64,000 nucleotides of DNA from Nocardia anocheti (GTDB taxonomy: Bacteria; Actinomycetota; Actinomycetes; Mycobacteriales; Mycobacteriaceae). Shown here piece after piece: positions 1 through 8,605 of this stretch. Position 1 is the stretch's first letter; every line of letters starts with the position of its first letter. The notes beneath the pieces are model-generated. The model made no database searches. It worked only from the letters and a program-made list of their open reading frames with translations, and was not told where the DNA came from. The position numbers and the translations under genes were made by a program. The DNA lies in assembly GCF_029675105.1 (NCBI RefSeq), contig NZ_JAQQFV010000002.1:186001-250000 (forward strand), given 5' to 3'.

Positions 1-1
1 C

Positions 2-799
2 GAATGGGACGGCCGGTCGGTCGGCGCATGGTCGGCCGAACTGCGCGAACCGGGCCGGATCGCGGTGATCAACCTCGCGGGCAAGCTCGTCGACTGTCGA
101 CCCACCGAACGCAATGTCGCCGAATTACGGTCCAGCCGCGTCGATTCCACCACCGCGCTGGTCGCCGCCGCCGGACTGCGCGACACCCCCGTCGACTACT
201 GGATCCAGGCCAGCACCACCGCGATCTGGTCGGACGCGGGCGAAACCCGGTGCACCGAAAGCACTCCCCTGCCGGTCGGCCTGCCGCAGATGACCGGCGT
301 CGCCCAGCCGTGGGAGCAAGCCTTCGACCCCGCGCGCGCCGAACACTGGACGATCCTGCGCACCTCGATCGTGCTCGACCCCGACGCCCCCGCGCTCAAA
401 CGCCTCGGCCAACTCACCAAGGCCGGACTCGGCGGACGCGTCGGCCCCGGCGACCAGTGGTTCAGCTGGATCCACATCGAGGACTGGCTGGCCATCGTCC
501 GCGCGGGCCTCGGCCTCGACCCCGAGGTCACCCTGCCCGACGGCATCCTGGTCGCCGCCACCGAGAACCCGGTCCGCAACACCGAACTCATGGCCACCCT
601 GCGCCGCACCCTGCACCGCCCTCCGGCCCCGCCCACCCCGAGCGCCATGCTCACCGTCGGCGCCGTCGTCCTGCGCACCGACCCCGCCCTCGGCCTCACC
701 GGCCGTCACGCCACCTCGGAAATCCTCCCGAAGACCGGCTTCACCTTCCGCTACCCCACCCTGGACGAAGCCCTGAACGACCTACTCCCCAGCAGGTGA
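2..799 (+). CDS. TIGR01777-type SDR/epimerase, 5'-truncated by window edge
   Basis: The frame is open from base 2, so the start lies left of the window; about 265 C-terminal codons are present. The order WDGRSVGAW, then INLAGKLVDCRPT, then STTALVAAAG, and the late block WFSWIHIEDW are typical of the SulA/TIGR01777 branch of extended short-chain dehydrogenases. The C-terminal part resembles the DUF1731 tail of that family (TELMATLRRTLHRPP, then an ATSEILPKTGFTFRYPTL-like end). The N-terminal Rossmann glycine motif is outside the window. It stops at 799, directly against the stop of the convergent helicase gene at 800. An NAD(P)-dependent nucleotide-sugar-type function is known for the superfamily, but the substrate is unknown. 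Confidence 0.85.
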   Translation, partial: EWDGRSVGAWSAELREPGRIAVINLAGKLVDCRPTERNVAELRSSRVDSTTALVAAAGLRDTPVDYWIQASTTAIWSDAGETRCTESTPLPVGLPQMTGVAQPWEQAFDPARAEHWTILRTSIVLDPDAPALKRLGQLTKAGLGGRVGPGDQWFSWIHIEDWLAIVRAGLGLDPEVTLPDGILVAATENPVRNTELMATLRRTLHRPPAPPTPSAMLTVGAVVLRTDPALGLTGRHATSEILPKTGFTFRYPTLDEALNDLLPSR

Positions 800-3382
800 C
801 TACAACTTGACGATGGTCCGGCTGAACTGGGGAATCAGCCGGATCTTCCCGGCCGAACCGAAGTCGATGGTGACGGTCGCGACGGGACCCACACCGTCGA
901 CGGCGACCACGCGACCGAGTCCGTACTTGTCATCGCTGACCCGGTCACCCACGGCGAGCACCAGACCGGTGTTGTTGCGCTTGACCGCACCGCCGGGCGC
1001 GGGCCTGCGCTCACCGCCGCCGCCCCGGACCCCGGGCCGCTGATCCCAGCCGTCCCCACGGGTCCAGTCCCGATCGAACCCGCTGTCCTCCCCGCGACGA
1101 CGCCCGCGCTGCACCGGCGACACCACCGGTTCCAGCCGCCGCCAGTCCAGCAGATGCTGCGGGATCTCCTGCAGGAAGCGCGATTCCGGGTTCGACACCG
1201 GCTGCCCCCAGCCCGAGCGCACCACCGCGCGCGAGAGGTAGAGCCGCTGCCGGGCGCGGGTGATACCGACGTAGGCGAGGCGGCGTTCCTCGGCCAGTTC
1301 GGCGGGATCGCCCAACGCGCGCATGTGCGGGAACTGCCCGTCCTCCCAGCCGGTCACGAAGACCACCGGGAACTCCAGGCCCTTGGCGGTGTGCAGGGTC
1401 ATCATGGTGACCACGCCGGTGCCCTCGTCCGGGATCTGGTCGGTGTCGGCCACCAGCGAGACCCGCTCGAGGAACGCGGCCAGCGAGCCGGGCTCGGGTT
1501 CGCCGTCGGCGGCCTCGGGCACCAGCCCTTCCTCGCGGGCGGCCTCGGCGTTGTTGAACGCCTCGGAGCTGAATTCCCTGGCCACGCTGACCAGTTCGTT
1601 CAGGTTGTCCAGCCGCGCGCCGTCCTGCGGGTCGTCGGAGGCCTCGAGCTCGGCGCGATAGCCGGTGCGGTCGAGCACCGCGTCGACCACATTGCCCACG
1701 TCGGGATACTCGCTGTCGGCGCGCGCACCGGCCGCGCGGATCTCCTCGAGCAGGTCGACGAATCCGGCGATGGCGCGCTGCGCGCGGGTGTTGAGCAGGG
1801 CCACCTTGCCGTCGGCGGCATCGCGCAGCGCGGCGGCGAAACCGATGTCGCGCTGCTCGGCGTGCACCGCCACGCACGCCTCGGCCCGGTCGCCGATGCC
1901 ACGGCGAGGCGTGTTGAGAATCCGGCGCAGGCTCACCGCGTCGTCGGGGTTCTCCAGCACCCGCAGGTAGGCCACCACATCGCGGACCTCCTTGCGCTCG
2001 TAGAACCGCACCCCGCCGACCACCTTGTACGGCAGCCCCATCCGGATGAAGATCTCCTCCAGCGCGCGGGAATTGTTGTTGGTGCGATAGAACACCGCCA
2101 CGTCGCCGTAGTTGGCGTCACCCGCGTCGACGAGTCGGTCGATCTCCTTGGCGACGAAGGCCGCCTCGTCGTGCTCGTTGTCGGCGACGTAACCGGTGAT
2201 GAGTTCACCCTCACCGGAATCGGTCCACAGCTTCTTGTCGCGGCGGTTCTCGTTGCGCGCGATCACCGCGTTGGCGGCGGAGAGGATGTGCTGGGTGGAG
2301 CGGTAGTTCTGTTCGAGCAGAATGGTTTCCGCGTCGGGGAAATCGCGTTCGAATTCCTCGATATTGCGGATGGTGGCGCCGCGGAAGGCGTAGATCGACT
2401 GGTCGGCGTCGCCCACCACGCACAGTTCGCTCGGCTCGACGTCGTCCTCGCCCGCGCCGTGCCCGACCAGCTCGCGCACCAGCACGTACTGGGCGTGGTT
2501 GGTGTCCTGGTACTCGTCGACGAGCACGTGCCGGAATCGGCGGCGGTAGTATTCGGCGACCTGCGGGTGGTTCTGCAGCAGGGCGACCGTCTCGCCGATC
2601 AGGTCGTCGAAGTCCAGGGCGTTGGCCGCGCGCAGCCGCTTCTGGTATTCGGCGTAGACGCGGGCGACCAGGGTGGGCAGTTCGCTGTCGTCGGCCTCGG
2701 CGTCGGCGGCGGCTTTCGCCGGGTCGATGAGTTCGTTCTTCAGATTGGAAATGGCGGTCGCGAGCAGCCGGGCGGTGTACTTCTTGGTATCGATCTCGAA
2801 ATCGCGGCTGATCATCGTGAGCAGCCTGCGCGAATCGTCGGCGTCGTAGATCGAGAAATTGGAATTCAGGCCGGGCAGCAGCGCGGCCTGCATCCGCAGA
2901 ATGCGCACGCAGCTGGAATGGAAAGTCGAGACCCACATGCTGGCCGCGCGCGGACCCACCAGCCCGGCCACCCGCTCGCGCATCTCGGCGGCGGCCTTGT
3001 TGGTGAAGGTGATGGCCAGGATCTGCCCGGTCTGCACGCCACGGGCGGCGAGCAGGTAGGCGATGCGGCGGGTGAGCACCGCGGTCTTGCCCGAGCCCGC
3101 GCCCGCCACGATCAGCAGCGGCGAACCCGCGTGCACCACGGCCGCGCGCTGCTGCGGATTGAGCCCGTCGAGCAGCCGCTCGGTCTCCTCGGCGCGCCGC
3201 TGTTCGCGCTCCTTGCGGCGCTGTTCCTGCTCGGCGCCGCGCCGGGCCGCCGCCTCGGCGAGACCGCCCCCGGACGTGCCACCGCCACCACTGTCCCGAT
3301 GCGGTAACGACGCGCCGCCGCGCGCGGCTGCGGGTTCGCTGGGATCGGCGGCTGAGGCGTGGGGAGCGACCGTGATATCCAT
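800..3382 (-). CDS. pcrA: ATP-dependent DNA helicase PcrA/UvrD1 (SF1A)
   Basis: This 860-residue superfamily 1A 3'-5' helicase has the Q motif LNPQQRAAV (about 74-82), Walker A AGAGSGKT (93-100), motif Ia FTNKAAAEMRERV, the DEYQDT Walker B, VVGDADQSIYAFRGA (motif III), QNYRSTQ (IV), TAKGLEF (V) and VGITRARQRLYLS (VI). The last 60 residues (GDRVSDDKYGLGRVVAVDG onward) match the Tudor-like tail that tethers PcrA/UvrD1 to RNA polymerase. The first 70 residues are a Gly/Ser-rich stretch followed by a charged Arg/Glu stretch. This is longer than the leader I recall for M. tuberculosis UvrD1, so an internal start is possible but no Met lies nearby. Role: nucleotide-excision repair, Ku-linked repair and clearing of stalled complexes. 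A TAGCGT -10-like element lies 9 nt upstream. Confidence 0.95.
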   Translation of the reverse strand: MDITVAPHASAADPSEPAAARGGASLPHRDSGGGGTSGGGLAEAAARRGAEQEQRRKEREQRRAEETERLLDGLNPQQRAAVVHAGSPLLIVAGAGSGKTAVLTRRIAYLLAARGVQTGQILAITFTNKAAAEMRERVAGLVGPRAASMWVSTFHSSCVRILRMQAALLPGLNSNFSIYDADDSRRLLTMISRDFEIDTKKYTARLLATAISNLKNELIDPAKAAADAEADDSELPTLVARVYAEYQKRLRAANALDFDDLIGETVALLQNHPQVAEYYRRRFRHVLVDEYQDTNHAQYVLVRELVGHGAGEDDVEPSELCVVGDADQSIYAFRGATIRNIEEFERDFPDAETILLEQNYRSTQHILSAANAVIARNENRRDKKLWTDSGEGELITGYVADNEHDEAAFVAKEIDRLVDAGDANYGDVAVFYRTNNNSRALEEIFIRMGLPYKVVGGVRFYERKEVRDVVAYLRVLENPDDAVSLRRILNTPRRGIGDRAEACVAVHAEQRDIGFAAALRDAADGKVALLNTRAQRAIAGFVDLLEEIRAAGARADSEYPDVGNVVDAVLDRTGYRAELEASDDPQDGARLDNLNELVSVAREFSSEAFNNAEAAREEGLVPEAADGEPEPGSLAAFLERVSLVADTDQIPDEGTGVVTMMTLHTAKGLEFPVVFVTGWEDGQFPHMRALGDPAELAEERRLAYVGITRARQRLYLSRAVVRSGWGQPVSNPESRFLQEIPQHLLDWRRLEPVVSPVQRGRRRGEDSGFDRDWTRGDGWDQRPGVRGGGGERRPAPGGAVKRNNTGLVLAVGDRVSDDKYGLGRVVAVDGVGPVATVTIDFGSAGKIRLIPQFSRTIVKL

Positions 3383-3682
3383 CGTCTGACCACGCTACCG
3401 GCGGGCACCGACACGCGGCGAACTGCCACCGGCTCGGTGAACCCCGGGTGAACCTTCTCAGGTAATTCACAAACACAACTGTTTTGCATAGCTACCACCC
3501 CGTGGCAGACTGGGGCTCGGGTTCTGGCCCGCGATCCGATATCGTGGTGAGGGGCCAGGCTGTTTGCGCACTTCCGGGGGGATCAGGTACCGCCCGTCGG
3601 GAAAGTTTCAGGGTGAAGGAACAGATCGGGTAACAGGGCGTGGCGTCCGACCGATCCAAGTTCTGACACGAGGAGATGAATG
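3383..3682. other. 300-bp intergenic region between divergent pcrA and chorismate mutase
   Basis: This is the only gene-free stretch of about 300 bases. It must carry both divergent promoters. The pcrA side has TAGCGT on the minus strand (3392-3397). The mutase side has an AT-richer patch (CACAACTGTTTTGCATAGCT, 3473-3492) and a good Shine-Dalgarno AGGAG at 3671-3675. I see no convincing ORF, tRNA or riboswitch. A 29-codon GTG frame near 3545 has no support. Confidence 0.45.
3392..3397 (-). promoter_or_regulatory. -10 element of pcrA
   Basis: TAGCGT on the minus strand ends 9 nt before the pcrA ATG. This fits the actinobacterial TANNNT -10 consensus and a nearly leaderless transcript. No clear -35 box is seen. 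Confidence 0.4.
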
Positions 3683-3976
3683 ATGAGCACCCCTGCTACG
3701 ACGACCGGGTCCGATTCGGCGCTGCCGCAGTCCGAGGCCGAGATCGAAAAGCTCCGCCTCGAGATCGACCAGCTCGACGCCACGATCCTCGCCGCCATCA
3801 AGCGACGCAGCGAGATCTCCCGGATCATCGGCCGCACCCGGATGGCCTCGGGCGGCCCGCGCCTGGTCCACAGCCGGGAGATGAAAGTGCTCGAACGCTT
3901 CAGTGAGCTGGGCCAGGAGGGCCACACCCTCGCCATGCTCCTGCTCCGTCTCGGTCGCGGCCGCCTCGGCCGCTAG
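3683..3976 (+). CDS. Chorismate mutase, AroQ class
   Basis: This 97-residue helical mutase converts chorismate to prephenate at the branch to Phe and Tyr. It has the block LRLEIDQLDATILAAIKRR, the catalytic Arg/Lys segment RSEISRIIGRTRMASGG, and RLVHSREMKVLERFSELG. This is the pattern of the cytosolic mycobacterial enzyme (Rv0948c type), which is weak alone and is activated by DAHP synthase. The usual C-terminal LLRLGRGRLGR is present. Two in-frame ATGs occur, at 3680 and 3683; I chose 3683 because AGGAG at 3671-3675 is 7 nt from it and only 4 nt from the other. The gene is convergent with the dehydrogenase downstream across a strong hairpin. Confidence 0.92.
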   Translation: MSTPATTTGSDSALPQSEAEIEKLRLEIDQLDATILAAIKRRSEISRIIGRTRMASGGPRLVHSREMKVLERFSELGQEGHTLAMLLLRLGRGRLGR

Positions 3977-4024
3977 ACCCCCACACACCACGCGACGAGC
4001 CTCGGCTCGCCGCCTCCGAAAAGG

Positions 4025-4056
4025 CCGCCCCGGGTGCTACACCATCCCCGGGGCGG
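4025..4056. terminator. Bidirectional intrinsic terminator
   Basis: A perfect 10-bp GC stem (CCGCCCCGGG at 4025-4034 with CCCGGGGCGG at 4047-4056) has a 12-nt loop. On the plus strand TTCTTGTTTT follows; on the minus strand CCTTTT follows. It sits between the convergent chorismate mutase and gabD genes and can serve both. Confidence 0.8.
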
Positions 4057-4071
4057 TTCTTGTTTTCCGGC

Positions 4072-5529
4072 TCAGCTCAGCGCGATGTACTTGGTGTCGA
4101 GGTATTCCTCGATGCCCTCGGTGCCGCCCTCGCGCCCGAACCCGGATTCCTTGACCCCGCCGAACGGGGCCGCCGGATCGGAGATGACGCCCCGGTTCAC
4201 GCCGACCATGCCGGTCTCCATCGCCTCGGCGATGCGCAGCGCCCGGTCCAGATCCCGCGTGTAGACGTAGCTGACCAGGCCGTATCGGGTGTCGTTGGCC
4301 GCCGCGACGCCCTCCTCCTCGGTGTCGAAGGCGACGATCGGGGCCACCGGCCCGAAGACCTCCTCGCTCAGGATCCGCGCCTGCGGCGGCACCTCACCCA
4401 GGACCGTCGCCGGGTAGAACCAGCCGGGCCCGGCGGGCGTCTCACCACCGAGCAGCAGCTTGGCCCCGACGCCGACGGCGTCGTCGACCAGTTCGCTGAC
4501 GATCTCGCGCTGATCCTCGCTGACCAGCGGTCCGAGGGTGGTCGACGGATCGGCGCCCGGCCCCAGCACCACGCTGTCGGTCATCGCGGCCACCAGCTTC
4601 TCGGTGAACTCCGCGACCACCCCGCGCTGCACGTGGAACCGGTTGGCCGCGGTGCACGCCTCGCCGCCGTTGCGCAGCTTGGCCAGCATCGCGCCGGACA
4701 CGGCGGCGTCGATGTCGGCGTCGTCGAAGACCACGAACGGCGCGTTGCCGCCGAGCTCCATGGAGGTGCGCAGCAGCCGGTTCGCCGAGGCCTCGACGAG
4801 CTTCTTGCCGACTTCGGTGGACCCGGTGAAGGTGAGCTTGCGCAGGCGCGGATCGTCGATCAGCGGTCCGGTGACGGCCCCGGAACGGCTCGTCGTGACC
4901 ACCGACAGCACACCGTCGGGCAGCCCCGCCTCGCTGCACAGCTTCGCCAGCGCCAGCATGGTCAGCGGCGTCGCCGAGGCCGGTTTGACGACCATCGTGC
5001 AGCCCGCCGCCAGCGCGGGCCCGATCTTGCGGGTGCCCATGGCCAGCGGGAAGTTCCACGGCGTGATCGCCAGACACGGACCCACCGGCTGCTTGTGCAC
5101 CATGATCCGCCCGGTCCCCGAGGGGGCGTGCAGGTAGCGGCCGTGTATCCGCACCGCCTCCTCGCTGTTCCAGCGGAAGAACTCGGCCCCGTAGCGCACC
5201 TCGTTGCGGCTCTCCGCGAGCGCCTTGCCCATCTCGAGTGTCATCAGCAGCGCGAACTCCTCGGCCCGCGCGGTGAGCTGCTCGAAGACCCGGCGCAGGA
5301 TCTCGCCGCGCTCGCGCGAGGGTGTCGCCGCCCAGTCCGGACCCGCCGCGACGGCCGCGTCCAGTGCCCGCATCGCGTCCTCGGGGGTGGCGTCGGCGAC
5401 CTCGGTGAGCACCGAGCCGTCGGCCGGATTGTGCACCGCGAAGGTCCCTCCCCCCGTGGCTTCGACCGGTCCGGAACCGATCCACAACCCCTTGGGCACG
5501 AATTCGAGTACGTCGCGTTCAGACACCAT
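4072..5529 (-). CDS. gabD: NAD(P)-dependent succinate-semialdehyde dehydrogenase (GabD-like)
   Basis: This 485-residue aldehyde dehydrogenase oxidizes succinic semialdehyde (or a close aldehyde) to the acid, feeding the TCA cycle from GABA. Visible signatures are TPWNFPLAMGTRKIGPAL (about 156-173), VVKPASATPL, FTGSTEVGK (cofactor loop, 234-242), the general base Glu258 in MELGGNAPF, the nucleophile Cys292 in GGEACTAANRF, and EEVFGPVAPI plus GGVKESGFGREGG near the C-terminus. The length and the last motif are typical of the GabD subfamily. A TAGGCT -10 element (minus strand, 5536-5541) lies 7 nt from the ATG, so the mRNA is probably leaderless. The exact substrate is inferred from family similarity. 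Confidence 0.88.
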   Translation of the reverse strand: MVSERDVLEFVPKGLWIGSGPVEATGGGTFAVHNPADGSVLTEVADATPEDAMRALDAAVAAGPDWAATPSRERGEILRRVFEQLTARAEEFALLMTLEMGKALAESRNEVRYGAEFFRWNSEEAVRIHGRYLHAPSGTGRIMVHKQPVGPCLAITPWNFPLAMGTRKIGPALAAGCTMVVKPASATPLTMLALAKLCSEAGLPDGVLSVVTTSRSGAVTGPLIDDPRLRKLTFTGSTEVGKKLVEASANRLLRTSMELGGNAPFVVFDDADIDAAVSGAMLAKLRNGGEACTAANRFHVQRGVVAEFTEKLVAAMTDSVVLGPGADPSTTLGPLVSEDQREIVSELVDDAVGVGAKLLLGGETPAGPGWFYPATVLGEVPPQARILSEEVFGPVAPIVAFDTEEEGVAAANDTRYGLVSYVYTRDLDRALRIAEAMETGMVGVNRGVISDPAAPFGGVKESGFGREGGTEGIEEYLDTKYIALS

Positions 5530-5535
5530 GCCGCC

Positions 5536-5541
5536 AGCCTA
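5536..5541 (-). promoter_or_regulatory. -10 element of gabD, leaderless start
   Basis: TAGGCT on the minus strand ends 7 nt before the gabD ATG, matching the spacing expected for transcription starting at the start codon. No Shine-Dalgarno is present. Confidence 0.55.
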
Positions 5542-5629
5542 GGCCGACCCCGGGGACATACACATCGATCAACACACAACCGCGGTCCCGATGAGCGAAC
5601 GACGCGGGGCCGGGAAATACCCGACGCGG

Positions 5630-5635
5630 TACCCT
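5630..5635 (+). promoter_or_regulatory. -10 element of pgi, leaderless start
   Basis: TACCCT ends 8 nt before the GTG start of pgi at 5643. No ribosome binding site precedes the GTG, which supports a leaderless mRNA and this start. Confidence 0.5.
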
Positions 5636-5642
5636 CGCTTGC

Positions 5643-7283
5643 GTGAGCAGCGACATCACCGCGTCGGCGGCCTGGCAGGCACTGCACGAGCAGCACCGCA
5701 CCGTCGCGCCCGTGCACCTGCGGCAGTTGTTCGCCGATGATCCGGCGCGCGGCCGGGAGCTGACCGTGCAGGTGGCCGATCTGCGCATCGACTACAGCAA
5801 GCACCGCGTGACCCGCGAAACCCTGCGTCTGCTGGTCGATCTCGCCGAGGCCGCCGGGGTACCGGCGCGCCGCGACGAGATGTACTCCGGCGCCCACATC
5901 AACACCTCCGAGGACCGCGCGGTCGGCCACATCGCCCTGCGCCTGCCCGACGGCGACCAGCTGTGTATCGACGGCACCGACGCCGACGCCGAGGTGCACG
6001 AGGTGCTCGACCGGATGGGCGAGTTCGCCGATTCGGTGCGTTCGGGCAAGTGGGTCGGTGCCACCGGTCAGCGCATCCGCACCGTGGTCAATATCGGCAT
6101 CGGCGGCTCGGATCTGGGCCCCGACATGGTGTATCGCGCGCTGCGCCACTACGCCGACGCCGAGATCGAGGCCCGTTTCGTCTCCAATGTCGACCCTGCC
6201 GATCTGGTCGCCAAGCTCACCGGACTCGACCCGGCCACGACGCTGTTCATCGTCGCCTCCAAGACCTTCTCGACCCTCGAGACGCTCACCAACGCCACCG
6301 CCGCGCGCCGCTGGCTGGTGGCCGCGCTGGGCGAGGACGCGGTGGCCAAGCATTTCGTCGCCGTGTCGACCAATGCCGAACGGGTCGCCGAATTCGGTAT
6401 CGACACCGCGCACATGTTCGGTTTCTGGGATTGGGTCGGCGGACGTTACTCGGTGGATTCGGCCATCGGACTTTCGGTGATGGTGACCATCGGCAAAGAA
6501 CAGTTCGCCGAGTTCCTCAGCGGAATGCACGCGGTGGACCGGCATTTCGCGAGCGCCCCGCTCGCCGAGAACGGTCCGGTGCTGCTGGCCATGCTCGGCA
6601 TCTGGTATTCGAATTTCTTCGGCGCGGAATCCCGTGTGGTACTGCCGTATTCGAATGATCTGGCGCGATTCCCGGCATATCTGCAGCAATTGACGATGGA
6701 GTCCAACGGCAAATCGGTGCGCGCCGACGGCACCCCGGTGACCTCCTCGACCGGCGAGATCTTCTGGGGCGAACCGGGCACCAACGGCCAGCACGCCTTC
6801 TATCAGTTGCTGCACCAGGGCACCCGGCTGATCCCCGCCGATTTCCTCGGCTTCGCCCGCTCCACCGACGACCTGCCCACCCGCGACGGCACCGGCAGCA
6901 TGCAGGACATCCTGATGAGCAACCTGTTCGCGCAGACCAAGGTGCTCGCCTTCGGCAAGACCGCCGAGGAGATCGCGGCCGAGGGCACCGACCCGAAGCT
7001 GGTGCCGCACAAGGTGATGCCGGGCAACCGACCCAGCACCACCATCCTGGCACCGGAACTCACGCCCTCGACGGTGGGTCAGCTGATCGCGCTCTACGAG
7101 CACCAGGTGTTCGTGGAGGGCATCGTCTGGGGCATCGACAGTTTCGATCAGTGGGGTGTCGAGCTGGGCAAGCAGCAGGCGCTGGCGTTGGCACCGCTGC
7201 TCAGTGAACCCGGCGAACCCGCCTCGACCGGTGATTCCTCGACCGACGCGCTCATCGGCTGGTATCGGGCGCATCGCCGCTGA
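5643..7283 (+). CDS. pgi: Glucose-6-phosphate isomerase
   Basis: This 546-residue enzyme interconverts glucose 6-phosphate and fructose 6-phosphate. Visible landmarks are [18 protein letters not shown] (phosphate-binding SIS region), SKTFSTLET, the family signature in [29 protein letters not shown] with [18 protein letters not shown] (catalytic Glu and His), and the C-terminal [15 protein letters not shown]. Length and motif order match the full family, and a GTG start is used. The 3' end overlaps the last 32 bases of the convergent K+ channel gene, so the two tails are coded on opposite strands of the same DNA. Confidence 0.97.
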   Translation: MSSDITASAAWQALHEQHRTVAPVHLRQLFADDPARGRELTVQVADLRIDYSKHRVTRETLRLLVDLAEAAGVPARRDEMYSGAHINTSEDRAVGHIALRLPDGDQLCIDGTDADAEVHEVLDRMGEFADSVRSGKWVGATGQRIRTVVNIGIGGSDLGPDMVYRALRHYADAEIEARFVSNVDPADLVAKLTGLDPATTLFIVASKTFSTLETLTNATAARRWLVAALGEDAVAKHFVAVSTNAERVAEFGIDTAHMFGFWDWVGGRYSVDSAIGLSVMVTIGKEQFAEFLSGMHAVDRHFASAPLAENGPVLLAMLGIWYSNFFGAESRVVLPYSNDLARFPAYLQQLTMESNGKSVRADGTPVTSSTGEIFWGEPGTNGQHAFYQLLHQGTRLIPADFLGFARSTDDLPTRDGTGSMQDILMSNLFAQTKVLAFGKTAEEIAAEGTDPKLVPHKVMPGNRPSTTILAPELTPSTVGQLIALYEHQVFVEGIVWGIDSFDQWGVELGKQQALALAPLLSEPGEPASTGDSSTDALIGWYRAHRR

Positions 7284-7833
7284 CCGGGTGGTGCGCGCGG
7301 GCGGCCGCGGTGGCCTCCTCGATCCGGCCGGTGACGCTGGAGGTGATGATGGTGACGAAGGTGCCCAGCACCACCAGGTCGAACACCACCTGCACCATGG
7401 TCGCGATGCGCGCGGCCTGCCCGACCGCGTGCACGTCGCCGTAGCCGATGGTGCCGAGGGTAGCCAGCGTGTAGTACAGCGCGTCGGTGCGGGTCACCAG
7501 GCCGGTGAACTGGTCCGGGTCCTGTTCCTCGAGCCGGAAGTAGTACAGCGCGAACACCACACAGACGACGCACACCAGCAGCAGCACCCCGTCGACGCGC
7601 CCGCCCGCCTCCGCCGGTGCGCGCAGGAAGTGGTCCACCCGGCGCCAGACCAGCCAGGCCAGACCCACCACGCCGACCACGAAGGTGACCATCCCGCCGA
7701 CGCGACCGGGCCAGGCGTCCATCTCGAAGATCCAGCCCACCGGCACGCTGTAGTACAGCAGCAGCGCGCACAGCGCCGCCGCACCGTTACGCAGGACATG
7801 ACCGGGCAGAGCGGCCATCCGAGGGCGCGTCAT
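7252..7833 (-). CDS. Two-TM potassium channel family protein
   Basis: This 193-residue membrane protein has hydrophobic segments near residues 17-32, 45-62 and 85-98. It then has a pore helix and selectivity filter [15 protein letters not shown], followed by a last TM ([19 protein letters not shown]). The GYGD filter marks K+ selectivity (Ion_trans_2 family). No cytoplasmic RCK/TrkA-N regulatory domain follows, so gating is unclear. Its C-terminal codons overlap the 3' end of pgi by 32 bp in antisense. The start has only a weak GGAACG upstream. Confidence 0.85.
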   Translation of the reverse strand: MTRPRMAALPGHVLRNGAAALCALLLYYSVPVGWIFEMDAWPGRVGGMVTFVVGVVGLAWLVWRRVDHFLRAPAEAGGRVDGVLLLVCVVCVVFALYYFRLEEQDPDQFTGLVTRTDALYYTLATLGTIGYGDVHAVGQAARIATMVQVVFDLVVLGTFVTIITSSVTGRIEEATAAARAHHPVSGDAPDTSR

Positions 7834-7882
7834 CGTTCCATGATTGCCCGGCCGCGCCCGATTCCCGGGGAGCCCGCGCCGG

Positions 7883-8548
7883 TCAGCCGAACAGGTAGCC
7901 CGTTCCGGCGGCGGTCAGTACCCGGTCGGCGCGCGACCTGCCGTGGGCGACCAGGTCGGCGTTGCGCAGATCGCTGTCGGTGACCTTGGCCTTCGCCTGC
8001 ACCGGTGTCCGTCCGCCGAGGACGTGCCGATCGAGCAACCGGGTGGTGAGCACCTCGCGCGGGGCGTCGAGGTACCAGCAGGCGTCGAGCAGCCCGCGCA
8101 CCGTCGACCACCCCGGCGCCTCGGTCTCGGTGAGCAGCAGATAGTTGCCCTCGATCACGACGACGCGTTCGTCCCGGATGAGCACGCCCGCCTCGGTCGG
8201 TTCGTCGATCGCTCGATCGAACAGCGGCCACGGCACCGGTTCGCCGACCGGCCCCGCCCGCAGCGCGCGCAGCCCGGCGACGAACCCGGCGGTGTCGAAG
8301 GTATCCGGCTCGCCCTTGCGCGCCAGCGCGCCCCCATCCCGCAGCACCGCGTTGGGAAGGTGGAATCCGTCCATCGGCGCCACCACGGCGGGCACCGGCA
8401 GCGCCGCGCAGAGGCGTTGCGCCAGTGTCGATTTCCCGGCGCCCGGCGGTCCCGCGATCCCGAGCAGCACGCGCCTGTCCGGCCGCGCGGACACCGGAAT
8501 CCGCTGGGCCAGTTCACCCACCGTCAGGACTTCGTCCACCCGCGCCAT
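7883..8548 (-). CDS. P-loop nucleoside/nucleotide kinase family protein (uridine kinase/PRK-like)
   Basis: This 221-residue P-loop kinase has Walker A GIAGPPGAGKSTLAQRL (about 30-46), then VAPMDGFHLPN, GEPDTFDTAGF, and the Walker B-like VVVIEGNYLLL. The DGFHL...EGNYLL combination is shared with the YggC/fructose-transport FrcK and pantothenate/uridine kinase-like group. It probably phosphorylates a small metabolite such as a nucleoside, sugar or vitamin; the substrate cannot be told from sequence. A TAGGCT -10 (minus strand, 8555-8560) lies 7 nt from the ATG, so it has its own leaderless promoter despite lying 57 bp behind the AidB-like gene. Confidence 0.82.
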   Translation of the reverse strand: MARVDEVLTVGELAQRIPVSARPDRRVLLGIAGPPGAGKSTLAQRLCAALPVPAVVAPMDGFHLPNAVLRDGGALARKGEPDTFDTAGFVAGLRALRAGPVGEPVPWPLFDRAIDEPTEAGVLIRDERVVVIEGNYLLLTETEAPGWSTVRGLLDACWYLDAPREVLTTRLLDRHVLGGRTPVQAKAKVTDSDLRNADLVAHGRSRADRVLTAAGTGYLFG

Positions 8549-8554
8549 CGTCCG

Positions 8555-8560
8555 AGCCTA
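8555..8560 (-). promoter_or_regulatory. -10 element of the P-loop kinase gene, leaderless
   Basis: TAGGCT on the minus strand is 7 nt from the ATG at 8548, the same box and spacing as upstream of gabD. Confidence 0.5.
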
Positions 8561-8605
8561 ACGTCATCGGGTCGGCACCGGCGCGTCCACCGCGCTGTCC
8601 CTGAC

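Noticed and set aside
1154-3307. 717-codon plus-strand frame opposite pcrA
   Set aside because: The minus-strand helicase has all SF1 motifs; the plus frame is its shadow.
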